A DNA stretch of 64,000 nt from Marispirochaeta aestuarii (GTDB lineage: Bacteria > Spirochaetota > Spirochaetia > JC444 > Marispirochaetaceae). The notes below the pieces were generated by a model. That model ran no database searches, was not told the origin of the DNA, and saw only the letters and a program-made list of their open reading frames with translations. This document shows positions 48,993 to 57,495 of this stretch, piece by piece (the stretch's first letter is position 1; each line of letters begins with the position of its first letter). Where the stretch lies: the NCBI RefSeq assembly GCF_002087085.1, contig NZ_MWQY01000005.1, positions 1 to 64,000 of the forward strand, in the 5' to 3' direction. A program made the position numbers and the translations under genes.

Positions 48993-51209
48993 TTACGGGG
49001 GTGTCAATTCAAATAAATTTATATCCTCCGAGTATTCCCGGGTGTGATGGACGCTGTAATCGCTTCCCATTACCCTGCGGTCTTCGAAGGGGCCGGAAAA
49101 AACAGCCCGTACGCGCATGGTCCGGACCGTTCCTGCAAGAAAGATTGTATCCAGTTCAAGGGGGACCGGCGGGTTCCGTCCAATATAAACACGGGCTCGT
49201 GTTCCGTCATCCGAGAGGGTATAGGGATACTGGATATCGTATATCAGGAAATCATCGGTACCGTGGAAGGTGATTTCGAGACTGTCCGGTTGTTTTTCGC
49301 TGGAAAAGGAGATCCTGAAGCGGTCCCGGTCCAGGAAACGCTCCAGGTTTATGGATGTGGTAAGCAGGGGAGTGTCGTAGCTGCTCTCAAAAACAGCTTT
49401 CCGGGTATTGAATACCAGATCCTGACTGCCATCTTCTTCAAAGAGCAGCAGGGAACGGATGGGTGCCGGACTTGAAACGCTGGTTACCCGCAGCATGCTT
49501 TCGGCTGAAATCTTTTCCGTTACCCGTACCGGCTGGGGGCTTGAACCGGAGTAGGGGTCGTACCCCAGGATGTAGAGAAAGCTGATAAAGCTTATGGAGA
49601 GAGTGATAATGCCGGCGTTAATGAGGATCCTTTTCTGTGTGCTCATGGAAGGATGACGAAAAAGAAAATCCAGACGAATAAGCATCAGGAGATAGGGCAG
49701 TATCAGCAGGGAGAGAAACAGGTTTCCCCACAGAGGTGAAAGAAGCAGATATTCAATCACCCTGGTCGCCTGTTCCGCGAAGACGTTATGGAAAACCAGC
49801 AGCACCGGAACGGTGGAGAGAACAAGCATCAGGGTCTTAATCAGCCGTGAAGGGACAATGCTGAAGAGAAAGGAGAACCCGAAGGCCCACAGCAGGGGAG
49901 CCGTCATGGAGATGTCGAGACTGGTCAGAATCATAATCGAGAACATGAAAAACAGCAGGGCAGAGGATGTATAGAAGGATGAGCTGTGAGAAAAGGGCAG
50001 CCGGCGCAGGAGTCCGAAGAGAAGAAAAAAAAGCACCATGGCTACACCGCTTTTGATGAGGAAGGCGGTAAAAGGTGTGTATTGCCATATGGTCGGAAAA
50101 TCCCGCACAATAAGGAGCCCCTTGAGGGCATAGGTCCCGATGAGCAGAAACAGGAAAATCAGGGACAGCAGAACCGGGATCGCCCATATATTTCGGCGAA
50201 TTGTCCGTAAATAGCGCTGGAACCGGCGGGTCCGGAAAAACGGGTATCCCAGGGGCAGAATTATTACCCCCAGCAGAAAGGTTATATACTCACCTTCACC
50301 AATGGAAAAAGGGGCCCCCAGTACATCAAAGTAGAGGTAGTGCCGATCCCAGACCTGCGAAAATCCTCCGGAGTTTTCCTCCATAAAAAAGAAGAAAAAT
50401 GAAAAAAAACTGGTGATCCACCGGATGGTATTCTTTGCTTCCGGAGCAGCCTCTCCCTGCAGGGTGATGCCGGGATACCCGGCCTGCAGGTACGGATTGA
50501 TCCGGGTCGGACTGTGCCACATTCCAAGTCGATGAATCTGGTTTTCATTGTTCTCAAAATGATAGGCTAGCCCGGACCCCTCCAGGGATGCGATAGTCCT
50601 CCCGACAAGCCAGTAGGGGGCGACAATGCCCTCTCCTCCCGCCTGGATCAGGATCTCATCGGGAATACCCTTCAGATCCAGATAGAGAAAAGCCTGCGGT
50701 TCTTCGGGAAAAAAATCCGAAAGAAAATTTTCGGAACCGAGCTGAACTTCCTTTTCTCCGCTGAACTCGGCCCCCAGAAAGATAATTCTCAAACCGATGG
50801 GAAGCTCCCTGTTATAAAATTCCCGCGTCAGGGCAAGTCCCAGGGCCAGGTTGATTGAGCCATCCGCTCCGGGTGTACTGCTTCGAGACTGGTCCACGGG
50901 GACCAGGATGTTCAGGGTGTCCGGTTTTTCTCCCGGAATCTCGACAAGCAGGGAAGATGAGAAGGAGTGAGCGTTGTGAAGGTGCGTCAGGGGATTCCGG
51001 GTATAGTCGATCCTGTTGTCGTCAAGTACCGACTCTATATAGAAAAAAGCCGCATTTTCGCCTTTGGCCCCTTCCAGTCTTGGGTAGAGGCTGTTAAAAT
51101 AGGTGAGATCGTTGAGGATCTCCCCCATGGGGGTTCGAATAATGCTTTGACCTGGTAAGGTATATGCCAGTAACAGGAGAAAAACGATCGTTGAAAGAGA
51201 ACGTTTCAT
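48993..51209 (-). CDS. Degenerate M28-peptidase-like multi-pass membrane protein
   Basis: About 738 residues from ATG 51209, whose KR-containing N-terminus gives a good signal/anchor; an in-frame ATG at 51290 is less natural. Residues 60-270 resemble the M28 aminopeptidase fold (NILVPVDQSR, then GADGSINLALGLALTREF, and LGSENFLSDF), but the metal ligands are not where active enzymes have them: no H-x-D at the first site, and the E-E pair is replaced by AEFSG. Eight or so transmembrane helices follow (residues about 300-560), then an extracytoplasmic beta-rich tail. It is probably a binding or scaffold protein working with the HEAT-repeat protein. Confidence 0.68.
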   Translation of the reverse strand: MKRSLSTIVFLLLLAYTLPGQSIIRTPMGEILNDLTYFNSLYPRLEGAKGENAAFFYIESVLDDNRIDYTRNPLTHLHNAHSFSSSLLVEIPGEKPDTLNILVPVDQSRSSTPGADGSINLALGLALTREFYNRELPIGLRIIFLGAEFSGEKEVQLGSENFLSDFFPEEPQAFLYLDLKGIPDEILIQAGGEGIVAPYWLVGRTIASLEGSGLAYHFENNENQIHRLGMWHSPTRINPYLQAGYPGITLQGEAAPEAKNTIRWITSFFSFFFFFMEENSGGFSQVWDRHYLYFDVLGAPFSIGEGEYITFLLGVIILPLGYPFFRTRRFQRYLRTIRRNIWAIPVLLSLIFLFLLIGTYALKGLLIVRDFPTIWQYTPFTAFLIKSGVAMVLFFLLFGLLRRLPFSHSSSFYTSSALLFFMFSIMILTSLDISMTAPLLWAFGFSFLFSIVPSRLIKTLMLVLSTVPVLLVFHNVFAEQATRVIEYLLLSPLWGNLFLSLLILPYLLMLIRLDFLFRHPSMSTQKRILINAGIITLSISFISFLYILGYDPYSGSSPQPVRVTEKISAESMLRVTSVSSPAPIRSLLLFEEDGSQDLVFNTRKAVFESSYDTPLLTTSINLERFLDRDRFRISFSSEKQPDSLEITFHGTDDFLIYDIQYPYTLSDDGTRARVYIGRNPPVPLELDTIFLAGTVRTMRVRAVFSGPFEDRRVMGSDYSVHHTREYSEDINLFELTPP

Positions 51210-51263
51210 CTGCGAAGTAGCATACGGAAAATTGATTTCAATGGTCAAGAGAGAGGATCCGAT

Positions 51264-51773
51264 ATGACCCTGCTTCCCCATATAGAACACCGCGTTACCA
51301 TCCGGAATTTTACCGGCGAGCCGGTGGTCCAGAAAAGTCTAGACGCAATTCTGGAAGCCGCCCGCCTTTCTCCTTCAGCCAAAAATCGCCAGCCCTGGCG
51401 CTTCGTAGTAATACAGGACAGCGAGGTTCTCAGGCAGATTCAGGATGCCGCCTACAATGAACCCCATGTCTCCTCCGCGCCTGTTCTTATAGCGGCCTGT
51501 ACCACTAACGTAGATTACCGCATGCCCAACGGGCAGGTTTCCTATCCCATAGACATAGCCACTGCTGTGGCCTTCATGATGATCCAGGCGGAGGAGGAGA
51601 AGCTGGGAAGTTCAATTGTAACTACCTTCGACGAGACCCTGGTCAAGGAGATCCTTTCGGTACCCCATTCAATGCGGGTCGTGATGCTTCTTGCCCTGGG
51701 GCATCCAGAACATCGGCCGCTGCGTCCTCCCAGAAGAGCAGCGGATCAGATAGTCTCCTATAACCACTGGTAG
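51264..51773 (+). CDS. Nitroreductase-family protein
   Basis: A 169-residue FMN-dependent oxidoreductase of the short nitroreductase type. The N-terminal RxTIRNFTGEPV and AARLSPSAKNRQPWRFVVIQD motif is characteristic, followed by IDIATAVAFMMIQAEEEKLGSS and ALGHPEHRPLRPPRR. The natural electron acceptor is not predictable. It is separate from neighbours, diverging from the M28-like gene across about 55 bases. Confidence 0.88.
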   Translation: MTLLPHIEHRVTIRNFTGEPVVQKSLDAILEAARLSPSAKNRQPWRFVVIQDSEVLRQIQDAAYNEPHVSSAPVLIAACTTNVDYRMPNGQVSYPIDIATAVAFMMIQAEEEKLGSSIVTTFDETLVKEILSVPHSMRVVMLLALGHPEHRPLRPPRRAADQIVSYNHW

Positions 51774-51775
51774 CC

Positions 51776-52888
51776 CTAGACTGATCCGCCCGGGTTCATG
51801 ATGGAATAGACGCATCGGCTTCTCTTTTCGAAGCGCTCCCTGCCCAGTTCAATCATTTCCCGAATCAGCTCTGAATAGGGGAGACCTCCGGCCTCGCACA
51901 TTCGGGGGAACATGCTGATGCTGGTAAATCCCGGTATGGTATTGATCTCGTTCAGGAATATTCCGCCCCTGTCACGATCCACAAAAAAATCGACCCGTGC
52001 CATGCCTTCGACTCCGGCGGTCCTGTAGGCTTCCTCGGCAATCCGGCGCACTTCGGCAGCCGTTTCATCGTCAATGTCCGCCGGGAGCAGGAGGGCAGCG
52101 CCGTCGGGATCGATGTACTTCGCCTCGTAGTCGTAAAAACTGTGGCTGGGGAGGATCTCCCCCGGCGGAAAGCTGCGGGTATGAAAATTGCCGATTACCG
52201 AACACTCGATCTCCCGGCCGTTGACTGCGGGCTCCACCAGGGCGGCGGTGTCATACCGGAGGGCATCCTCGAGGGCCGTATTCAAAGCATCCCAGCCTTC
52301 CACCCTGGAAACTCCAACGGAGGAGCCGGCCCGTACAGGTTTTATAAAGAGGGGCGGGGTAAAGCTGTCCTTAAGCTGTTTCAGTTTTTCATCCCAGAGA
52401 TCGGAGGAGGAGAACGCATCCCCATCAACCCTGATAAAGGGGACAACCGGCAGTCCCCGGGCAGCCCAGATTTCCTTGGCAGCAGCCTTGTCCATGGATA
52501 GGGAACTGCCAAGGATCCCGGCACCCACATAGGGCAGATTGCAGATTTCCAGGAGCCCCTGGACGGTGCCGTCTTCTCCGTTTGTACCATGGAGGACCGG
52601 AAAGACGACATCTATATCCAGCTGCCGTCCTTTGCAGATGAGGCCGGTTCCGGGAAGGGCGGATACCAGGGCTTCCTCATCTTCTGCAAGGGGCAGAATC
52701 TCGGTATCCCCGGGGATGTCTGTTTCAGGCTGCAGGTACCAGCGGCCGTCCCTGCTTATACCAATTAAAAGAGGTACATAGATGCTGCGGTCGATATGAT
52801 GGTACACCGAACAGGCGGAGCGGAGGGAAACCTCGTGCTCACCGGATTTACCACCGTACAGAATAGCAATAACCTCTTTTTTTGACAT
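51776..52888 (-). CDS. ddl: D-alanine--D-alanine ligase
   Basis: A 370-residue ATP-grasp ligase making the D-Ala-D-Ala of peptidoglycan. VAILYGGKSGEHEVSLRSA is the family's N-terminal signature; LPVVPFIRVDG and PLFIKPVRAGSSVGVSRVE hold the ATP lysines, and the C-terminal FLNEINTIPGFTSISMFP carries the metal ligands. The length fits the DdlA/VanA-like branch. GGAGGTA precedes the ATG. It is near murE and murD. Confidence 0.96.
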   Translation of the reverse strand: MSKKEVIAILYGGKSGEHEVSLRSACSVYHHIDRSIYVPLLIGISRDGRWYLQPETDIPGDTEILPLAEDEEALVSALPGTGLICKGRQLDIDVVFPVLHGTNGEDGTVQGLLEICNLPYVGAGILGSSLSMDKAAAKEIWAARGLPVVPFIRVDGDAFSSSDLWDEKLKQLKDSFTPPLFIKPVRAGSSVGVSRVEGWDALNTALEDALRYDTAALVEPAVNGREIECSVIGNFHTRSFPPGEILPSHSFYDYEAKYIDPDGAALLLPADIDDETAAEVRRIAEEAYRTAGVEGMARVDFFVDRDRGGIFLNEINTIPGFTSISMFPRMCEAGGLPYSELIREMIELGRERFEKRSRCVYSIMNPGGSV

Positions 52889-52985
52889 TCCAAGTACCTC
52901 CTGATGTATGAGAACCTGTAATAAAATGATACATGATCCCGTGAATAAATCCTACCACGGAAGAGAAAGCCGGGTAAACACGGTT

Positions 52986-53303
52986 TCAGCTGTTCTGCAT
53001 TTTTCGGGGGTTCCATCGATACGTGAGCATATCTACCCGGCCGGCTGGGGCCGGGACGCCTTCGGCTTCCAGCAGGGAGATCTGTTCCTCCCGGCCATCC
53101 CCGGATCTGAGGGCTATGCACCCGTCAACCCTGAGAACCCGGTGCCAGGGAAGGTCGTACTTTCGGCTGGATGAACGCAGAATCCACACAACTCCCCGGG
53201 CTCCCCGGGGATTCCCCGCCATTATGGCGATCTGCCCGTAGCTCGCGACACTGCCCCGGGGAATGGAGCGGACAATATCGATGACCGCGGAGCTGAAACT
53301 CAT
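52986..53303 (-). CDS. Alkyltransferase-like (ATL) DNA-binding protein
   Basis: A 105-residue protein with the C-terminal domain of O6-methylguanine-DNA methyltransferase: GSVASYGQIAIMAGNPRGARGVVWIL holds the helix-turn-helix. Active-site region: PWHRVL. The alkyl-accepting cysteine (PCHR) is replaced by tryptophan, as in ATL proteins of the YbaZ type, which bind O6-alkylguanine without repair and hand it to nucleotide excision repair. The start overlaps the murE stop by ATGA. Confidence 0.9.
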   Translation of the reverse strand: MSFSSAVIDIVRSIPRGSVASYGQIAIMAGNPRGARGVVWILRSSSRKYDLPWHRVLRVDGCIALRSGDGREEQISLLEAEGVPAPAGRVDMLTYRWNPRKMQNS

Positions 53304-54832
53304 CTATAACCCAAACCTTCGAGGGCATCGATCAGGGCCTGTTCTTCGTCCCAGGGGCGGGGACCATCGGCATAGATAATGGAACCTTCGTGACCCTTGC
53401 CAAGGCAGACCAGGAGGTCCCCGGACTTCGCCATGGTACAGGCCCGGGAGATCGCCTCCCTGCGGTCGGGAATGAGGAAGAGGTTCTCCCCCCGGGCTTT
53501 TCCCTCGCAGCCTGCGGCGATCTCTTCAAGAATGGAGACCGGGTCTTCCCCCCGGGGATCTTCGTCGCAGAGAAAGACCATGTCGCAGTACTGCGAGGCG
53601 ATGCGTCCCTGAATCGCTCGCTTTTCACGGTCCCGCTCTCCCGCTGAGCCGAAGAGGGCGATCAGGCGTCCCCGGCAGCGTTCCCTGAGCAGGGGAAGGA
53701 GCTTTTCAAAGGCTCCGGGACTGTGGGCGTAATCGACCAGAGCGCTAAAGGGCTGACCCCTGCGGACCGCCTGCATCCTACCCCGGACCGCCTGAAGCCC
53801 GGGAAGGAGGGGAATGAGCTCTTCCAGGGGTTTTCTCAGCATCTCTCCAGCCGCGATGAGGGCGGCAAGGGCGTTGTCCACGTTAAAGAGTCCCTGGAGC
53901 CTGAGAAAGCAGGGCCGGCTTTCTCCCTGATGGTGCAGGCTGAAGCGTATACCTTCTTCGTCTTCATGAATGTCCGCGGCCCTGTAGTCGGCTTCCGGAG
54001 TATTGCTTCCATAGAGTACGACCCGGCTTCCTTCGGCGGCTTCCACAAACCTGGGCAGATAGTGTTCCGCCGCGGGAAGTACCGCCGTGGGTCCGACGGA
54101 ATGACTTTCCGACAGGGAGGCCATAAGCCGGGACTTGTCCTTTACATACTGCTCCATGGTTCCGTGGAACTCCAGGTGTTCGTGACTGATGTTTGTCAGA
54201 ATCCCCAGGTTGAAATCAACATCCCCCAGGCGGTTATTCCGGGGAGAGAGTCCATGGGACGTGGCTTCCACGACCGCGTAGTCGCAGCCCCGGTCAGCCA
54301 TTTCCCGGAGCAGACGATGGACCTCCGGCGGTTCCGGGGTGGACTGACGAAAAGCGTTCTTGCTCAGTTCCTCGCCGTTGTGAAACTCAACGGTGGAAAG
54401 GAAACCGCAGCGGAAACCGGCGGCGGCAATAAGCTGGCGAAGATACGATACGGTGGAACTTTTGCCGTCCGTCCCGGTAACCCCTGCGACTATCATCTGT
54501 CGTGACGGGTGTTCGTAAAAAGCCGCTGCCATGGAGGACATGCTGGTTCTGGAATTCTCCACCCGGAGATAGCAGATTTCCGGGTCATATGAATCAAGGG
54601 GGCTGCTGTGAACTATAACCCGGGCACCCATTTCTATGGCCCTGGGAATGTAGCTGTGGCCGTCGGTATGAACCCCGGGGAGGGCGAAAAAGAGGAAGTC
54701 CTCTTCCACTTCCCGGGAATCATAGGCCATCCCCCGGACCTCAGGATTTTCCGGGCCCCGGCTGTCGAGGATGTTGTCAGGAGATACGAAGTCTGATACT
54801 CTTTTTTTGGCTCTTGCAGTGGGATTTTTCAC
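53300..54832 (-). CDS. murE: UDP-N-acetylmuramoyl-tripeptide synthetase
   Basis: A 510-residue Mur ligase adding the third residue of the peptidoglycan stem. GTG 54832 starts the chain. GVTGTDGKSSTVSYL is the ATP-binding loop; ATSHGLSPRN, LTNISHEHLEFHGTMEQYVKDKSRL and DYAHSPGAFEKLL are conserved MurE segments. The DNPR-type motif that selects meso-diaminopimelate appears as DEDPRGEDPV, changed in its first part. In spirochaetes the third residue is usually L-ornithine, which I infer here. It sits upstream of the ATL gene. Confidence 0.93.
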   Translation of the reverse strand: MKNPTARAKKRVSDFVSPDNILDSRGPENPEVRGMAYDSREVEEDFLFFALPGVHTDGHSYIPRAIEMGARVIVHSSPLDSYDPEICYLRVENSRTSMSSMAAAFYEHPSRQMIVAGVTGTDGKSSTVSYLRQLIAAAGFRCGFLSTVEFHNGEELSKNAFRQSTPEPPEVHRLLREMADRGCDYAVVEATSHGLSPRNNRLGDVDFNLGILTNISHEHLEFHGTMEQYVKDKSRLMASLSESHSVGPTAVLPAAEHYLPRFVEAAEGSRVVLYGSNTPEADYRAADIHEDEEGIRFSLHHQGESRPCFLRLQGLFNVDNALAALIAAGEMLRKPLEELIPLLPGLQAVRGRMQAVRRGQPFSALVDYAHSPGAFEKLLPLLRERCRGRLIALFGSAGERDREKRAIQGRIASQYCDMVFLCDEDPRGEDPVSILEEIAAGCEGKARGENLFLIPDRREAISRACTMAKSGDLLVCLGKGHEGSIIYADGPRPWDEEQALIDALEGLGYR

Positions 54833-54967
54833 GACTTTACAGACTCCTTTTTACACGAATCCGACCAGGGAATTTTGTACAGTCTAACCCGGAGATGCGT
54901 CGACGGACAAGCGGCGCGAATTAAGAAGCACAGGTGCCACAAATAGAGTTCAGAGGCCAGAAACAGG

Positions 54968-55333
54968 ATGTATCAGTTACGAATCAACGGAGACTTCGCC
55001 GCCGCTCATTTCCTGAAAAATTATCACGGAAAATGCGAGAACCTTCACGGCCACAACTACAAGGTCCGGGTATATCTTTCCGGGAGCCGGCTCGATGCCG
55101 GTGGAATGCTCATCGACTTCGGTATAGTAAAAGGCCACTTAAAGGAAGTCCTTGCCGGTCTGGACCACAGCAATCTGAACGAGCACCCCTTTTTCAGTTC
55201 CGGGAACCCCAGCGCCGAACTTATTGCCCGCTACATCTATGAAGAGATGGCCCCCAGAATACCCTCTGTTCATCTGGACAGGGTGGAAGTATTTGAAACC
55301 GAGAACAATGTAGCCTCCTATCTGCCGGACTGA
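54968..55333 (+). CDS. queD: 6-carboxy-5,6,7,8-tetrahydropterin synthase
   Basis: A 121-residue PTPS-fold enzyme. AAHFLKNYHGKCENLHGHNYKV holds the zinc histidines and the catalytic cysteine; DFGIVKGHLKEVLAGLDHSNLNE and VFETENNVASY complete the signature. It converts dihydroneopterin triphosphate into the precursor of queuosine. No other queuosine gene is in the window. It starts the plus-strand pair with the DNA methyltransferase four bases downstream. Confidence 0.94.
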   Translation: MYQLRINGDFAAAHFLKNYHGKCENLHGHNYKVRVYLSGSRLDAGGMLIDFGIVKGHLKEVLAGLDHSNLNEHPFFSSGNPSAELIARYIYEEMAPRIPSVHLDRVEVFETENNVASYLPD

Positions 55334-55337
55334 TCTG

Positions 55338-57008
55338 ATGCCCGCGGCGGACCTTTCTTCGGACTATCTTAAACGACAGCTGATCGCCTATATAGGAAAC
55401 AAGAGGCGGCTTCTGCCCTCTCTGCACCGGCTCTTTCTGCGTCTGGAGGACCGGCACCCCATACACGACATGCTGGACCCCTTTGCCGGAAGCGGCGCCG
55501 TGTCGCGTCTCGGCCGCGCCATGGGGTACCGGGTTCATGCAAACGACTGGGAGGAGTACAGCAGGATAATAAACCGGGTGTATCTGAGACTCACACCCGC
55601 AGGGTCTGCCGGTCTCTTTTCCCGTTACGGAGGTCTCGAGAAGCTCCTTGCCCGGCTGAATACCGATACAGCGGAAGCCGGGGAGACCTGTTTTTCCCTG
55701 TACTACGCCCCCCGGTCTACGGAAAACGCGGATTATCGCACCGAGCGGCTCTTCTATACCCGGGAAAATGCCCTGTTCATTGACCGGGTACGGAGCTGGA
55801 TTGAACGGGAGTATCCGATCGAGGAGATGGATGACGGGAAGAGTCTGGATGAACGGGAACTTCTGATCGCTCTGCTCCTTTACGAGGCGGCAACCCACGC
55901 CAATACCTCCGGGGTATTCAAAGCCTTCCACAAGGGCTTCGGCGGTCATGGCTCCGATGCCCTCAAACGTATCATGGCCCCCATGAAACTTGAGTGTCCT
56001 GTGCTCATCGAGGGGCCCGAAGGAGAGGTCGGTTCCAGCGATGCGGCCGAATGGGTCCGCGGCAAAAGCGCAGATCTCTGTTACCTGGATCCGCCATATA
56101 CCATTCACCAGTACGGAAGTAATTATCATATTCTGAATACCCTTGCCCGCTGGGACCGGCCGGAGGTTCCCCTGGAACTGGGAAAAGACGGGCGTCTGAA
56201 ACGAAAGGCGGGCATCCGTGAAGACTGGGTACGGACCCGGAGCGCCTACTGCATAAAAAAAACAGCTGCGGCTGCTCTCAAGAATCTGCTCGCCGGAACC
56301 GACTCCCGCTACATTGTTCTGAGCTATAACAGCGACGGCATAATCTCCTTCGACGAGCTTTGTGATCTTCTATCCGAGAGAGGCCGCCTCTCTGTTTTTG
56401 CCGATGATTACGTTCAGTACCGGGGAGGCAGGCAGGGGCTGAACAGAAGGAACCTCACAACCGAGTTTCAGCTCGTGGTGGAGAGTACCGGGAGACACTC
56501 TTCCCGGGACACGGAAAAGATCCGCCGGTTTATCAGAATGCAGGAGCTTGGACAGCTGCTGCAGGGAGGATTTCATCCCGGACGACTTGAAGAGACGGGA
56601 CTCGTAAAGGGGGGAGTACTTCTTCTTGGAAGCGTCGGAAAAGTTGCAGTTCCTGTCAGGGGCGGATTCAAACCGGATTTGTCTGCCCTTGGCCGGAAGG
56701 ATTTTCATTACCTCGACGATGATGAGCTGGAAACATGCCTGGGGCTCCTTAAATCTGCTTCTTTTACGGACAACCTGGAGGAGGCTGAGGTACTGCTTTC
56801 CCTGGTTGACGGATCAGGGGAGAATAACGGAGAACTCCGCTTCCTGGAGGAGCGCTTTTTTCTGCTTCTTAAAAAGCTGGCCCATAAAAAATATCGTGAT
56901 ATTTACAAAGATATTTATTCCCGGGCTTTAAAAATCATGTCAGGCGAAAGGGCTCTTGAAAAACTTCGAGCCCTTAACGAGGTAGCCCTGCGGCGTTTCA
57001 GCGGTTGA
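55338..57008 (+). CDS. Adenine-specific DNA methyltransferase (D12 class)
   Basis: A 556-residue N6-adenine methyltransferase of the Dam/DpnM-like D12 group. KRQLIAYIGNKRRLLPSL is the family's N-terminal motif X; DPFAGSGAVSRL is the SAM-binding FxGxG motif I; LCYLDPPYT is catalytic motif IV. About 170 extra residues follow the catalytic core, perhaps for target recognition. It lies next to queD and overlaps the rhodanese gene end by 11 bases. No restriction endonuclease gene is close by, so it looks orphan or regulatory. Confidence 0.88.
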   Translation: MPAADLSSDYLKRQLIAYIGNKRRLLPSLHRLFLRLEDRHPIHDMLDPFAGSGAVSRLGRAMGYRVHANDWEEYSRIINRVYLRLTPAGSAGLFSRYGGLEKLLARLNTDTAEAGETCFSLYYAPRSTENADYRTERLFYTRENALFIDRVRSWIEREYPIEEMDDGKSLDERELLIALLLYEAATHANTSGVFKAFHKGFGGHGSDALKRIMAPMKLECPVLIEGPEGEVGSSDAAEWVRGKSADLCYLDPPYTIHQYGSNYHILNTLARWDRPEVPLELGKDGRLKRKAGIREDWVRTRSAYCIKKTAAAALKNLLAGTDSRYIVLSYNSDGIISFDELCDLLSERGRLSVFADDYVQYRGGRQGLNRRNLTTEFQLVVESTGRHSSRDTEKIRRFIRMQELGQLLQGGFHPGRLEETGLVKGGVLLLGSVGKVAVPVRGGFKPDLSALGRKDFHYLDDDELETCLGLLKSASFTDNLEEAEVLLSLVDGSGENNGELRFLEERFFLLLKKLAHKKYRDIYKDIYSRALKIMSGERALEKLRALNEVALRRFSG

Positions 57009-57405
57009 GCCCATAAGGCCAGCGGTTTATCCCGCCGAAGTCGACGACATTCGTGTACCCCTCTTTATGAAGCAGCCTCGCTGCCTGGGACGATCTGTTG
57101 CCGGATCGGCAGTAGAGGATTATCAGGGAATCCCGGGACGTCTCGGGAAGGTTTTCTCCGAGAATCTGAAGCGGCAGGTTTTGTGCTGTGGGGATATATC
57201 CGGAAGAATATTCCGATGGGGTACGTACATCCAGCAGCAGATAGGAAGAATCCTGGTCATCGACGAGCTGCTTAAGGTTTTCAGGATCCCTGTAGGGAGA
57301 ATCCCTGGAACCTTCCCGGGGATATAAGGACAGCAACGTAAAAGAGACGAGTATCGCGAGAGCGATATAAAGTATTATCCGCTTTTTTTCCAGTCTGTAT
57401 TCCAT
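56998..57405 (-). CDS. Membrane-anchored rhodanese-domain protein
   Basis: A 135-residue protein with one N-terminal transmembrane helix (residues about 9-28) and a rhodanese fold outside the membrane. LLLDVRTPSEYSSGYIPTAQNLPL is typical, and the active-site loop CRSGNRSSQAA has the reactive cysteine near residue 99. The single domain suggests sulfur carrier/transfer or persulfide activity in the periplasm; partners unknown. Confidence 0.87.
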   Translation of the reverse strand: MEYRLEKKRIILYIALAILVSFTLLSLYPREGSRDSPYRDPENLKQLVDDQDSSYLLLDVRTPSEYSSGYIPTAQNLPLQILGENLPETSRDSLIILYCRSGNRSSQAARLLHKEGYTNVVDFGGINRWPYGLNR

Positions 57406-57441
57406 GGGATAAATATAATAAAAACACTAATATATGTGGAG

Positions 57442-57478
57442 AAAAAAATACCCGGCAGCCTGACGGCATACCGGGTAT
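57442..57478 (-). terminator. Rho-independent terminator after hflKC
   Basis: On the minus strand, ATACCCGG pairs with CCGGGTAT, enclosing an inner GCC/GGC pair, followed by seven T. It lies about 20 bases after the hflC stop, closing the hflK-hflC transcript. Confidence 0.9.
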
Positions 57479-57495
57479 CCTTCAATTCAGGGGTT

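Noticed and set aside
55338-57008. A restriction-modification system
   Set aside because: Only the methyltransferase is visible; neighbours are queD and a rhodanese protein.
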